Below are positions 38,378-46,153 of a stretch of 64,000 bases of DNA, piece after piece. Made by a program: the position numbers and the translations under genes. Within the stretch, counting starts at the first letter, position 1, and each line of letters starts with the position of its first letter. The notes below the pieces were generated by a model that searched no databases, was not told the origin of the DNA, and saw only the letters and a list, made by a program, of their open reading frames with translations. Source of the stretch: Polynucleobacter sp. AM-25C3 (GTDB lineage Bacteria > Pseudomonadota > Gammaproteobacteria > Burkholderiales > Burkholderiaceae); contig NZ_JACVOS010000002.1 of assembly GCF_018882335.1 (NCBI RefSeq), positions 62,001 through 126,000 of the forward strand. Direction: 5' to 3'.

Positions 38378-39094
38378 ATGGAGTCTTTAAACAACATCAA
38401 TTTCATCTCTTTGGCAGATACTGCCATTAGTCTTTGCACGGCTTTTATTCTCGGTGGCCTGATAGGGCTTGAGCGCCAGTATCGTCAAAGAACTGCGGGA
38501 CTGCGCACCAATATTTTGGTTGCAGTTGGCGCAGCCATTTTCGTAGATGCAGCCAATCGATTGGTTGGGCATGAAGGCGCTGTCCATGTGATGGCTTATG
38601 TAGTTTCTGGTATTGGCTTTTTGGGCGCTGGTGTCATCATGCGCGAAGAGGGGAATATTCGCGGTATCAATACTGCAGCGACGCTTTGGGGTTCGGCTGC
38701 AGTTGGGGTGTGCGCTGGTGCAGATCTGATTTTAGAGGCCTTGCTCGCAACCTTATTTGTTCTCGCAGCCAATACGCTCTTGCGACCCGTGGTGAGTTTA
38801 ATTAATAAACAACCCTTGGATACGGGCTCCGTCGAGGTGACTAATTCTATTTACATCATCACTCCAAAGCATTCTCAAAAAATCGCCTTAAAGCAGTTCA
38901 TTGACACTTTAGAGCGGGCTGGATATCAAACTCAAGATGTTGAGGTTCATCAGTTCGGGGCGGATGATGTGGAGATTCAGGCGGTATTGACGGCATCTGC
39001 TGTTGAGGGGGAAGAAATGGATGTTTTGATTGCCCAATTGGCGGCTATGGACTTTGTCAATCAAGCATTCTGGAGCCCCAGTACAACGGATTAG
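38378..39094 (+). CDS. MgtC/SapB family membrane protein with C-terminal regulatory domain (long form)
   Basis: 238 residues. MgtC motifs: [31 protein letters not shown] with its Arg cluster, [30 protein letters not shown]. Four to five helices end near 145. Residues 150-238 form an ACT-like soluble domain ([16 protein letters not shown]), as in full-length MgtC. It is divergent from phoX and shares its upstream region. Known MgtC proteins affect magnesium and phosphate homeostasis; an association with the Pho response here is an inference from position. Confidence 0.88.
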   Translation: MESLNNINFISLADTAISLCTAFILGGLIGLERQYRQRTAGLRTNILVAVGAAIFVDAANRLVGHEGAVHVMAYVVSGIGFLGAGVIMREEGNIRGINTAATLWGSAAVGVCAGADLILEALLATLFVLAANTLLRPVVSLINKQPLDTGSVEVTNSIYIITPKHSQKIALKQFIDTLERAGYQTQDVEVHQFGADDVEIQAVLTASAVEGEEMDVLIAQLAAMDFVNQAFWSPSTTD

Positions 39095-39154
39095 TGCTAT
39101 CGAATCTATTGTTACTGTCTTCATTTTGAAATATTTACAGTTCAATATTTGGCT

Positions 39155-39367
39155 GTGAATACCATTTCTAAAAACCAGCATTCCGTCATTACTTGCCCCA
39201 ACTGTCAGGGTCATGAAATTCTAGAGATTCCCCAGGGATCTTCTCAGCACTTATACCGCTGCCCATCGTGCAGCACTATTTTGAAGCCAAAGTCAGGTGA
39301 CTGCTGCATCTTCTGTAGTTTTGGCAGTCTTGATTGCTCCAGCTCAGAGCAAAATTTGGCCGCCTAG
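39155..39367 (+). CDS. Small Cys-rich GDCC-motif protein
   Basis: About 70 residues starting at GTG 39155 (TTG 39149 is possible). Two CxxC pairs (CPNC and CPSC) suggest a zinc ribbon. They are followed by KSGDCCIFCSFGSLDC, the motif of the small GDCCVxC-domain proteins found in many bacteria. Function is unknown; a metal-binding role is likely from the eight cysteines. It sits between the second mgtC and ppx on the same strand. Confidence 0.7.
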   Translation: MNTISKNQHSVITCPNCQGHEILEIPQGSSQHLYRCPSCSTILKPKSGDCCIFCSFGSLDCSSSEQNLAA

Positions 39368-39416
39368 ACCAGTCTCGATAGGGTTAGCTAGTAGACTAGC
39401 TGTTCTTTTCACGAAT

Positions 39417-39450
39417 GTGTCATGATAATTTCATAAAATAGACATATTCA
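39417..39450 (+). promoter_or_regulatory. PHO box and -10 of ppx
   Basis: GTGTCAT (39417-39423), GATA, ATTTCAT (39428-39434), ten bases, TATTCA (39445-39450). The first repeat is the same as in the pstS box and the spacing is identical. It ends 27 bases before the ppx start. Confidence 0.7.
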
Positions 39451-39477
39451 TTTAAGCGCAGCCCTATTGGAACCATC

Positions 39478-41040
39478 TTGGCTTTATATAAAGACGTCTC
39501 TGGAAAAAATGCATCTGACTTAGTCGCCGCTGTCGACTTGGGCTCGAATAGTTTTCGGATGTTGGTAGCTCAAGTTGTTCATACGCCCTCTGGTACTCAG
39601 CTCCGTCCTATTGATACCTTAAGGGAATCTGTTCGGCTTGCAGCAGGCTTAACAGACAACAAATTACTAGGTAATGACGCCTATCAGCGTGGCATTACCG
39701 CGATACGCCGCTTTGGTGAGCGGATCCGAGGTTTTGACCCATCTAAAGTTCGTGCGGTTGCTACCAATACCCTTCGGGTCGCAAAAAATGCCTCCAACTT
39801 TATTCGTGATGCTGAGGAGGCCTTAGGTTTCCCCATTGAAATCATTGCAGGCGTTGAAGAGGCTCGCTTAATTTATATTGGCGCCGCCCATGAGGTCCCG
39901 GCAGTCCAGGGCAATCGCTTGGTGGTGGATATTGGCGGAGGCTCCACTGAGCTCATTATCGGCAGGGGCTATGAGCCTAAGCTGATGGAGAGTCTGTACA
40001 TTGGTTGCGTTTCTCATAGTTTGCGTTTCTTCCCTAAAGGGAATATTGATTCTCATGCCTTTAAAGAAGCTGAGCTAGCTGCGCGCCGTGAGATCCAAGT
40101 GATTTCTGGGGCGTATTTGAAGTCCGGCTGGAAGCAGGTGATTGGTTCTTCCGGAACTGCTCGCGCCTTGGCTGAACTCATTGCAGAAAACAACTTTAAT
40201 GGCCAGGTGGATAGCCTCACTATGGGGCGAGTCAATGGCTCTAGCGGTTTGATCACTCGCGATGGCCTAAGAGCCATGAAGAGGCATCTGCTGAATTATG
40301 AGCACATCAGTCAGGTAGAGTTGAATGGTCTAAAAGATGATCGACGCTCAGTCTGGCCTGGTGGACTTGCGATCATGATTGCCGTGTTTGATGAGCTTGG
40401 TATTGAGAGTATGGAGGTGACTGATGCTGCCTTACGCATCGGCGTTCTATATGATCTATTGGGGCGCTCTCAGCATGACGATATGCGTTTTGTGACGGTC
40501 GAGCAATTTATGCAACGCTATGCTGTAGATCGAGAGCAGGCTAAGCGCGTTGGTAATTTAGCTGCTGAATTCTTGGCTCAACTACCTAAGCCGGATTCCG
40601 AGAGCAGGGCAGACAATATTGCCTTGCTGCAATGGTCTGCTAATTTGCATGAAATTGGTTTATCAATCTCACATAATGGATATCACAAGCATTCAGCCTA
40701 TATTGCAGGTAATGCCGATATGCCAGGGTTCTCTAAGAATGATCAGGCCAGATTAGCTGCTTTATTGATTGGTCATGCTGGAAAATTAGGTAAGCTGGCT
40801 AATAACGCTAGCTTCGCCGATTGGCGTATGTTGTTCTGTTTACGTCTGGCCCAAGTACTTTGCCGTGGCCGAAGTGATGGTAATCTGCCTAAGGTGAAAG
40901 TCTCAGAGCATGATGGCTCTTATTTAGTGAGTCTTTCAAGAGAGTGGGCTAAAGAACATCCCCTCACAGAATTTAGCTTACAAAAAGAAGCGGCCGAGTG
41001 GGAGCGTATCGGCCGTCCTTACAGCATTAGCTTAAAGTAA
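39478..41040 (+). CDS. ppx: Exopolyphosphatase (Ppx/GppA family)
   Basis: 520 residues starting at TTG 39478. The actin-like ATPase fold is seen in AAVDLGSNSFRMLVAQV (phosphate 1) and VVDIGGGSTELIIG (phosphate 2). The C-terminal HD-like helical part starts near 330 (HDDMRFVTVEQFM, NLHEIGLSISHNGYHKHSAYI). It removes terminal phosphates from polyphosphate, or pppGpp gamma-phosphate if GppA-like; length and domains favour Ppx. A PHO box upstream suggests that polyphosphate is mobilised when phosphate is scarce. Confidence 0.93.
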   Translation: MALYKDVSGKNASDLVAAVDLGSNSFRMLVAQVVHTPSGTQLRPIDTLRESVRLAAGLTDNKLLGNDAYQRGITAIRRFGERIRGFDPSKVRAVATNTLRVAKNASNFIRDAEEALGFPIEIIAGVEEARLIYIGAAHEVPAVQGNRLVVDIGGGSTELIIGRGYEPKLMESLYIGCVSHSLRFFPKGNIDSHAFKEAELAARREIQVISGAYLKSGWKQVIGSSGTARALAELIAENNFNGQVDSLTMGRVNGSSGLITRDGLRAMKRHLLNYEHISQVELNGLKDDRRSVWPGGLAIMIAVFDELGIESMEVTDAALRIGVLYDLLGRSQHDDMRFVTVEQFMQRYAVDREQAKRVGNLAAEFLAQLPKPDSESRADNIALLQWSANLHEIGLSISHNGYHKHSAYIAGNADMPGFSKNDQARLAALLIGHAGKLGKLANNASFADWRMLFCLRLAQVLCRGRSDGNLPKVKVSEHDGSYLVSLSREWAKEHPLTEFSLQKEAAEWERIGRPYSISLK

Positions 41041-41043
41041 ATC

Positions 41044-41982
41044 CTACAAGCCTAAGAAGTGCTTAGCGTAGCGTGGATTGATTTCTGACAAACGCAACAT
41101 AGTGAGCACATCAGCGGTATTAAAGTCTGGATCCCAGGCTGGAGCGCTACAAATCTTCGCACCTAACTTCAGGTAGCCCTTGATCAATGGCGGTGGCTCC
41201 ACTTGTAAGCCGCCGTTGAGGCGATCTAGAGGCAAGGGCAGACGTGGGAAGGCATGATTCTCTACCGGCGCCATTTGATCATTGCTAAGTGAGTTGTAGA
41301 GGCTTGCAGCGAAGTGACCGCCATCGGCCATTGGAATGCTGGCGCAACCGAGCATGATTTCATAATTGTGCTTTTGCATGTATTGAGCAAGACCACTCCA
41401 TAAGGCCATGATGACTGCGCCAGAGCGGTAGTCTGCGTGAACACAGGATCTGCCAAGCTCCACCATTTTTGGGCGCAAATGGTTCAAGCGTGATAAATCA
41501 AATTCGGAATCAGAATACAAACGACCAATTTCTAAAGCCTTATGTGGAGGCAGCACGCGGTATGTGCCAACTACCTTGAGGGATTCTTGGTCACGAATCA
41601 GTAAATGATCGCAATAGGCATCAAAATCATCAATATCTAGGTTTTCTGCATTCTTAGGCAGATTGGCGCCCATTTCTTCCGCAAATACCTTGTAGCGTAG
41701 GCGCTGAGCTTCCTTAATCTCGCTGGCGTTGCTGGCCCAAGTAATTTGGAAGGCAGGGCGTTTTGGCTTAGCAATTTTCTTTTCAAGAACTATAGCCTCT
41801 TGAATATCCGGTTCAGCACGAGCCCGAGTGGCAAACTTCTTACCAAAAAGCTTCTTGGCTATTTTCTTGGAGAATAATTTTTTAATGGCTTCTGTTTTGC
41901 TCTTCTTGGCTTTCTTTGGCTTACTTTCAAAGCGAGAATTGAAGATATCAAATGCACCTAGTGGGTTTGGAATATCCGACAT
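41044..41982 (-). CDS. olsB: L-ornithine N-alpha-acyltransferase (OlsB-like, GNAT)
   Basis: 312 residues. The first 75 are a strongly basic extension (repeated KK, FSKKIAKKLFGKKF) that may bind membranes. The acyltransferase core starts at ITWASNASEIKEAQRLRYKVFAEEMG, followed by YCDHLLIRD, VVGTYRVLPP, VELGRSCVHADYRSGAVI and GCASIPM, the pattern of OlsB and related N-acyl amino acid synthases. It would use an acyl-ACP to make lyso-ornithine lipid. It is the last gene of the plcP-agt-dgkA-olsB operon, 41 bases after dgkA, and its partner acyltransferase is divergent at 44358. Confidence 0.82.
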   Translation of the reverse strand: MSDIPNPLGAFDIFNSRFESKPKKAKKSKTEAIKKLFSKKIAKKLFGKKFATRARAEPDIQEAIVLEKKIAKPKRPAFQITWASNASEIKEAQRLRYKVFAEEMGANLPKNAENLDIDDFDAYCDHLLIRDQESLKVVGTYRVLPPHKALEIGRLYSDSEFDLSRLNHLRPKMVELGRSCVHADYRSGAVIMALWSGLAQYMQKHNYEIMLGCASIPMADGGHFAASLYNSLSNDQMAPVENHAFPRLPLPLDRLNGGLQVEPPPLIKGYLKLGAKICSAPAWDPDFNTADVLTMLRLSEINPRYAKHFLGL

Positions 41983-42023
41983 AGTTTTCCTTAATGAGAT
42001 TCTCTAATGGTAGAAGTGCTGTA

Positions 42024-42428
42024 TTACCAATTCATGACAAGTGGTGTACATATAGTGATCCAAAGTAGTGCTGCTATGAGTAGGGATAGCATTACAGCAG
42101 CAGAACCAAAGTCTTTTGCTCGTTTTGACAGGTCATGGTGATCAAAGGAGATGCGATCAATCGCCGCCTCCACACTTGAATTGAGCAATTCAACAACCAA
42201 AACCATGATCAAGGAGGCAATTAGGGCGCATTTTTCTATGGGGGCGATGGGAAGAAAAAATGCTACCGGCGTCAGTACGGTCAGCAGGGTGAGCTCTTGT
42301 CTAAAGGCGCTTTCTTCTTCGAATGCATACACAATCCCACACCACGAGTTCTTGGCTGCATGCCAAGCTCTGGTGAGTCCCCGATTGCCTTTATGGGGGT
42401 TTTGATTGATGTTGTACGGAGTGGTCAA
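42024..42428 (-). CDS. dgkA: Diacylglycerol kinase
   Basis: 134 residues, three membrane helices. Signature VELLNSSVEAAIDRI with the active-site Glu/Asn, and KRAKDFGSAAVM, are those of the DgkA family. The N-terminal NRGLTRAWHAAKNSWCGIVYAFEEESAFRQEL is also typical. It phosphorylates diacylglycerol to phosphatidate. In this operon it may recycle the diacylglycerol released by the PlcP-like enzyme. It lies nine bases after the glycosyltransferase gene. Confidence 0.93.
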   Translation of the reverse strand: MTTPYNINQNPHKGNRGLTRAWHAAKNSWCGIVYAFEEESAFRQELTLLTVLTPVAFFLPIAPIEKCALIASLIMVLVVELLNSSVEAAIDRISFDHHDLSKRAKDFGSAAVMLSLLIAALLWITICTPLVMNW

Positions 42429-42437
42429 AATGCGGCC

Positions 42438-43466
42438 TTAAGCGAGGGCGGTAACATGAACTTCAGTTGATGGAACAGGCTTGAGGTGATTGGCAAATTG
42501 CTCTGAGGCGGCTCTCCAGGAGAACTTTTCAGCATGCGCTCTTGCAACCTCTCGAGGAATCTTAAGCGCTTGTAGACAGGCTTCCCGCAAGTCCTCGTTC
42601 ATGGCACCTGCAGGTGAATTACCTAGGACGTCAATTGGTCCTGTAACGGGATAAGCAGCAACAGGTGTACCGCATGCCATAGCTTCTAATAGAACCAGAC
42701 CAAAGGTATCTGTTTTGCTTGGGAAGACAAACACATCAGCTGCGGCATACACCTTGGCTAACTCCTGTTGTTGAAGAACGCCAAGATAATTAATGTCAGG
42801 ATATTTTTCTTTGATGCTTGCCATGGCGGGACCATCGCCTACAACCCATTTAGATCCTGGTAGATCAATTTCTAAAAAGGCGTTGATGTTCTTTTCAACC
42901 GCTACTCGACCCACATAGAGGAAGATCGGATGCGCAGTATTGAGCGTTTTTGAATCTTGCATTTTGAAGATATCAAGATCTACACCTCTAGACCACAACA
43001 CCACATTATTAAGACCGTACTCTTCTAAATCATCTTTAACCACAATGGTTGGCGCCATTACCGCCATGGATGGCCCATGGAACCAGCGAATAAAAGCATA
43101 AGTAATGGCAAGTGGAGTGCCGGTACGTGCTTTGACGTACTCAGGAAAGCGTGTGTGATAAGCCGTAGAGAGGGGGAGGTTGTTTTTGACTGCATAAGAA
43201 CGGGCCGATAAACCTAATGGACCTTCTGTAGCGATATGCATCGCATCCGGTGCGAATGCTTTTATTTTGCGGGCTACTTCTTTGCCAGGAAATAAAGAGA
43301 GGGCAATATCAGGATAAGTAGGGCATGGAATGGATCTAAAGCCATTGGGAGTAATCATTTCCACTTCATGGCCCATGGCAATCAGTTCGGCACGCGTTTG
43401 CTTTAGCGTTCTCACAACGCCGTTCACTTGTGGATCCCATGCATCAGTGATGATCATAATTTTCAT
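42438..43466 (-). CDS. GT4 family glycosyltransferase, Agt-like (diacylglycerol glycosyltransferase candidate)
   Basis: 342 residues with a GT-B fold. The N-terminal half has IITDAWDPQVNGVVRTL and HIATEGPLGLSARSYA. The C-terminal half has FLYVGRVAVEKNI, VVGDGP and the nucleotide-sugar motif FVFPSKTDTFGLVLLEAMACGTPVAAYPV. The family includes glycosyltransferases that make glyco- or glucuronosyl-diacylglycerol beside plcP in phosphate-limited bacteria (Agt). Overlap with the PlcP-like gene by four bases supports that reading; PI-mannosyltransferase-like activity is the alternative. Confidence 0.78.
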   Translation of the reverse strand: MKIMIITDAWDPQVNGVVRTLKQTRAELIAMGHEVEMITPNGFRSIPCPTYPDIALSLFPGKEVARKIKAFAPDAMHIATEGPLGLSARSYAVKNNLPLSTAYHTRFPEYVKARTGTPLAITYAFIRWFHGPSMAVMAPTIVVKDDLEEYGLNNVVLWSRGVDLDIFKMQDSKTLNTAHPIFLYVGRVAVEKNINAFLEIDLPGSKWVVGDGPAMASIKEKYPDINYLGVLQQQELAKVYAAADVFVFPSKTDTFGLVLLEAMACGTPVAAYPVTGPIDVLGNSPAGAMNEDLREACLQALKIPREVARAHAEKFSWRAASEQFANHLKPVPSTEVHVTALA

Positions 43467-44272
43467 ACGGTAGCCTCTTTAATAAGTGCTTCAACAGCGG
43501 GTTGGAGGGTAATTGCAGGAGCTTGCGCTGGATCACCTTGGATCTTGGTCCAGTAAATAATTTTGAGTTCGCCTTCAACTGTCTCAACTAAGGCAGATAG
43601 GCTTTCAACCCAATCACCATCATTGCAATAGAGCAGACCATCGATTTCGCGGATCTCGGCTTTATGAATATGGCCACACACGACACCATCGCAATCACGC
43701 AAGCGTGCTTCCCTGGCCATAATGTGTTCAAAGTCAGCGATGTAACTCACTGCATTTTTAACTTGATGTTTGAGGTATTGAGAAAGAGACCAATACTGCA
43801 GGCCCATCCTGACCCGCAACATATTGAAATAGCGGTTGATATATAAGATGAAGGAGTACAGAGTGTCACCAACGTACGCTAGCCATTTGGCGTATTGCAT
43901 CACACCATCAAATAGATCGCCATGGGTAACCCAAAGCTTGCGACCATCTAGAGTGGTGTGGATAACCTCTTCTTGAACCTTAATATCACCAAAGGACATG
44001 CCAAAATACTGTCGGGCGGCTTCGTCATGATTGCCGGGAATATAAATGACCTCGGCACCTTTACGTGCCTTACGTAATAATTTTTGAACTACGTCATTGT
44101 GGGCTTGAGGCCAATAAAAAGATTGTTTCAGTCGCCAGCCATCGATAATGTCGCCAACCAAATAAAACTGATCAGCCTCATTGTGTTTCAAGAAATCGAG
44201 GAGGTAGTTTGCCTGACACCCTGATGTTCCTAGGTGTACATCTGAAATCCAGATAGCTCTGTAATGCATCAT
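43463..44272 (-). CDS. plcP: PlcP-like metallophosphoesterase (lipid-remodelling phospholipase C candidate)
   Basis: 269 residues. Calcineurin-type metal motifs in order: ISDVHLGT, LVGDIIDGW, IPGNHDE, VTHGDLFD and CGHIHKAE. This set occurs both in UDP-2,3-diacylglucosamine hydrolase homologues and in PlcP, the enzyme that removes phosphate head groups from phospholipids in phosphate-starved Sinorhizobium and marine bacteria. The overlap with an Agt-like glycosyltransferase and the olsB, dgkA and olsA genes beside it favour PlcP. Start ATG 44272; ATG 44269 is an alternative. Confidence 0.78.
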   Translation of the reverse strand: MMHYRAIWISDVHLGTSGCQANYLLDFLKHNEADQFYLVGDIIDGWRLKQSFYWPQAHNDVVQKLLRKARKGAEVIYIPGNHDEAARQYFGMSFGDIKVQEEVIHTTLDGRKLWVTHGDLFDGVMQYAKWLAYVGDTLYSFILYINRYFNMLRVRMGLQYWSLSQYLKHQVKNAVSYIADFEHIMAREARLRDCDGVVCGHIHKAEIREIDGLLYCNDGDWVESLSALVETVEGELKIIYWTKIQGDPAQAPAITLQPAVEALIKEATV

Positions 44273-44313
44273 GAGTAAGCATTAAGCCCAATCAATATGT
44301 AAGCCATGTGACG

Positions 44314-44347
44314 CTTTTAAGTCAATTTGATGACTTGATTTATATTG
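44314..44347 (-). promoter_or_regulatory. Weak PHO-box-like site before the plcP operon
   Basis: Read leftward: CAATATA, AATC, AAGTCAT (44336-44330), ten bases, TAAAAG (44319-44314). The spacing copies the other sites, but the first repeat is poor. The same bases contain an inverted repeat AAGTCA-N6-TGACTT (44319-44336) that another regulator could use. Confidence 0.3.
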
Positions 44348-44357
44348 ATGCTTGTTT

Positions 44358-45134
44358 ATGAAAAACCTTTCTCCAAACTCTCAGTCAATCGAGACGCCAA
44401 AACCAGTGCGTCTTTGGATATGGACCCAAATCTGGGTTCATGTGCTTTGTGGCGTCTGTACACTTTCTTTTATCTTTCCCTTCCTTAATCGCAGAAGCAA
44501 AGACGAAAAAATACAGGAGTGGTCTAAACGCCTTCTGAAAATATTTCATATTGAGCTGGTGGTACAGGGTGCTGCCTTACTTGAAAATACGCCGCACTTG
44601 ATCGCCTCAAACCATATCTCGTGGATCGATATTCACGTGATCAATGCATTTAGGCCTGTCCGTTTTGTTGCGAAATCTGAGGTGGAGGGGTGGCCCATAT
44701 TTGGCTGGATGGCCAAGCAACTGGGCACCGTATTTATCCGCAGAGACAGCTCGCGGCATGCAAGGCAAGTCGTAGGTCAGATGGCAGAGGTATTGAAAAC
44801 AGAATCCATCTGCATATTTCCGGAGGGAACCTCCACTATCGGCGATGCTGTTTTACCGTTTAAACCCAATCTCTTTGAATCGGCCATCGAAGCCCAAGCT
44901 CCCGTTTTTCCGCTCGCCGTTCAATATCTCTCAAAAACGACGGGGGTGAGGAGTTTGTCCGCGGCCTTTATTGGGGACATGGGTTTATTAGAGTCGATGT
45001 CCAGCATCATCAAGAATCGATCTTTAGTGGCTCAAATTACTGTTTTACCCTCATATTCCAGCCGTGATCAGGCGCCTGTTGATCGTAAGCAGTTGGCAAA
45101 TTACTGCCAGGAATCCATCGCTAAAACCCTTTAA
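44358..45134 (+). CDS. olsA: 1-acyl-sn-glycerol-3-phosphate acyltransferase family, OlsA-like
   Basis: About 258 residues from ATG 44358 (TTG 44352 precedes in frame). One N-terminal membrane helix (about 17-40), then the PlsC motifs: NHISWIDIHV (HX4D), the FIRRDSSRHAR block, FPEGTSTIGDAVLPFKPN and APVFPLAVQY. Such enzymes acylate lysophosphatidate, or lyso-ornithine lipid in the case of OlsA. Divergence from an operon ending in olsB favours OlsA, though housekeeping PlsC activity cannot be ruled out. Confidence 0.72.
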   Translation: MKNLSPNSQSIETPKPVRLWIWTQIWVHVLCGVCTLSFIFPFLNRRSKDEKIQEWSKRLLKIFHIELVVQGAALLENTPHLIASNHISWIDIHVINAFRPVRFVAKSEVEGWPIFGWMAKQLGTVFIRRDSSRHARQVVGQMAEVLKTESICIFPEGTSTIGDAVLPFKPNLFESAIEAQAPVFPLAVQYLSKTTGVRSLSAAFIGDMGLLESMSSIIKNRSLVAQITVLPSYSSRDQAPVDRKQLANYCQESIAKTL

Positions 45135-45141
45135 ACAGCAT

Positions 45142-45175
45142 TTGTAATAAAAGTGTCATATCCTTGGGATACAAA
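45142..45175 (+). promoter_or_regulatory. PHO box and -10 of ppk2
   Basis: TTGTAAT (45142-45148), AAAA, GTGTCAT (45153-45159), ten bases, TACAAA (45170-45175). The spacer and second repeat resemble the pstS site. It overlaps a spurious upstream start of the ppk2 ORF. Confidence 0.65.
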
Positions 45176-45199
45176 GTTAGTAACGCACCAGAGGAAGAA

Positions 45200-46105
45200 A
45201 TGACGTCAAAACATAAAGAGATGGCTGAGTGGTACAAGCGCGCTCAAGAAGAAATCTTAGATAGCATGGACGAAGAGCTCGAAATGGAGCTCGATGATGA
45301 TCGTCTATCTCAGGACGGCGGGAGTGGATCCGTTATCCCTCGCCAAGTCTATTTCAAAGAGCTTTTCCGCTTGCAGGGAGAGTTGGTTAAGCTGCAAGAT
45401 TGGGTCGTCGAGAACAAGCTCAAGGTTGCCGTTCTGTTTGAAGGTCGAGACTCCGCAGGTAAGGGTGGTGCAATTAAACGTATAACCCAACGGCTTAATC
45501 CCCGCGTATGTAAGGTAGTTGCCTTAACGGCCCCAAGTGAGCGAGAGAAGACCCAATGGTATTTTCAAAGATATATCTCCCAGCTACCGGCTGGAGGTGA
45601 GATTGTCTTGTTTGATCGAAGTTGGTACAACCGCGCCGGTGTCGAGAGGGTGATGGGTTTTTGTACCGATGCGGAGTACGAAGAGTTTCTGCGAACAGTG
45701 CCAGACCTCGAGCGCATGATGATCAATTCAGGAATTATTCTGATTAAGTACTGGTTCTCTATTTCCGATGATGAGCAGTACAACCGCTTCATGATGCGTA
45801 TTCATGATCCACTAAAGCAATGGAAGTTGAGCCCAATGGACTTAGATGCGCGTCGTCATTGGGAGGCTTACACCAAAGCAAAAGAGACCATGCTGGAGCG
45901 CACGAACATTCCTGAGGCCCCTTGGTGGGTTGTGGCTGCCAATGATAAGAAAAAAGCACGCTTAAATTGCATTACGCACTTTCTTGATCAAATTCCGTAT
46001 AAAGAAATCAACCACCCAGAAATTACCTTGCCGGCCCGCGTCCATAATCCAGATTATTTGCGTGGTCCAGTACCCCGGGAAATGTACGTACCCGAGGTCT
46101 ACTAG
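45200..46105 (+). CDS. ppk2: Polyphosphate kinase 2
   Basis: 301 residues from ATG 45200 with GAGGAAG before it. The PPK2 core shows Walker A FEGRDSAGKGGAIKR, a lid region with RYISQLPAGGE, and Walker B VLFDRSWYNRAGVERVMGF, followed by DLDARRHWEAYTKAKE. The acidic N-terminus (about 10-35) is typical of class I PPK2. It transfers phosphate between polyphosphate and nucleotides, usually favouring nucleotide formation. The longer ORF from TTG 45164 would begin inside the PHO-box promoter and is rejected. Confidence 0.93.
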   Translation: MTSKHKEMAEWYKRAQEEILDSMDEELEMELDDDRLSQDGGSGSVIPRQVYFKELFRLQGELVKLQDWVVENKLKVAVLFEGRDSAGKGGAIKRITQRLNPRVCKVVALTAPSEREKTQWYFQRYISQLPAGGEIVLFDRSWYNRAGVERVMGFCTDAEYEEFLRTVPDLERMMINSGIILIKYWFSISDDEQYNRFMMRIHDPLKQWKLSPMDLDARRHWEAYTKAKETMLERTNIPEAPWWVVAANDKKKARLNCITHFLDQIPYKEINHPEITLPARVHNPDYLRGPVPREMYVPEVY

Positions 46106-46153
46106 GCATTTGCAGAAAGTGTTAATCTCTTAATCATATTAAGGGGTTAACAC

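Noticed and set aside
42034-42040. ATGACAA as a PHO half-site before olsB
   Set aside because: It lies in the coding end of dgkA, has no second repeat at 4 bases, and a poor -10.
45164-45199. Upstream TTG start of ppk2
   Set aside because: It lies between the PHO box and its -10 hexamer, before the expected transcription start, and has no ribosome-binding site.
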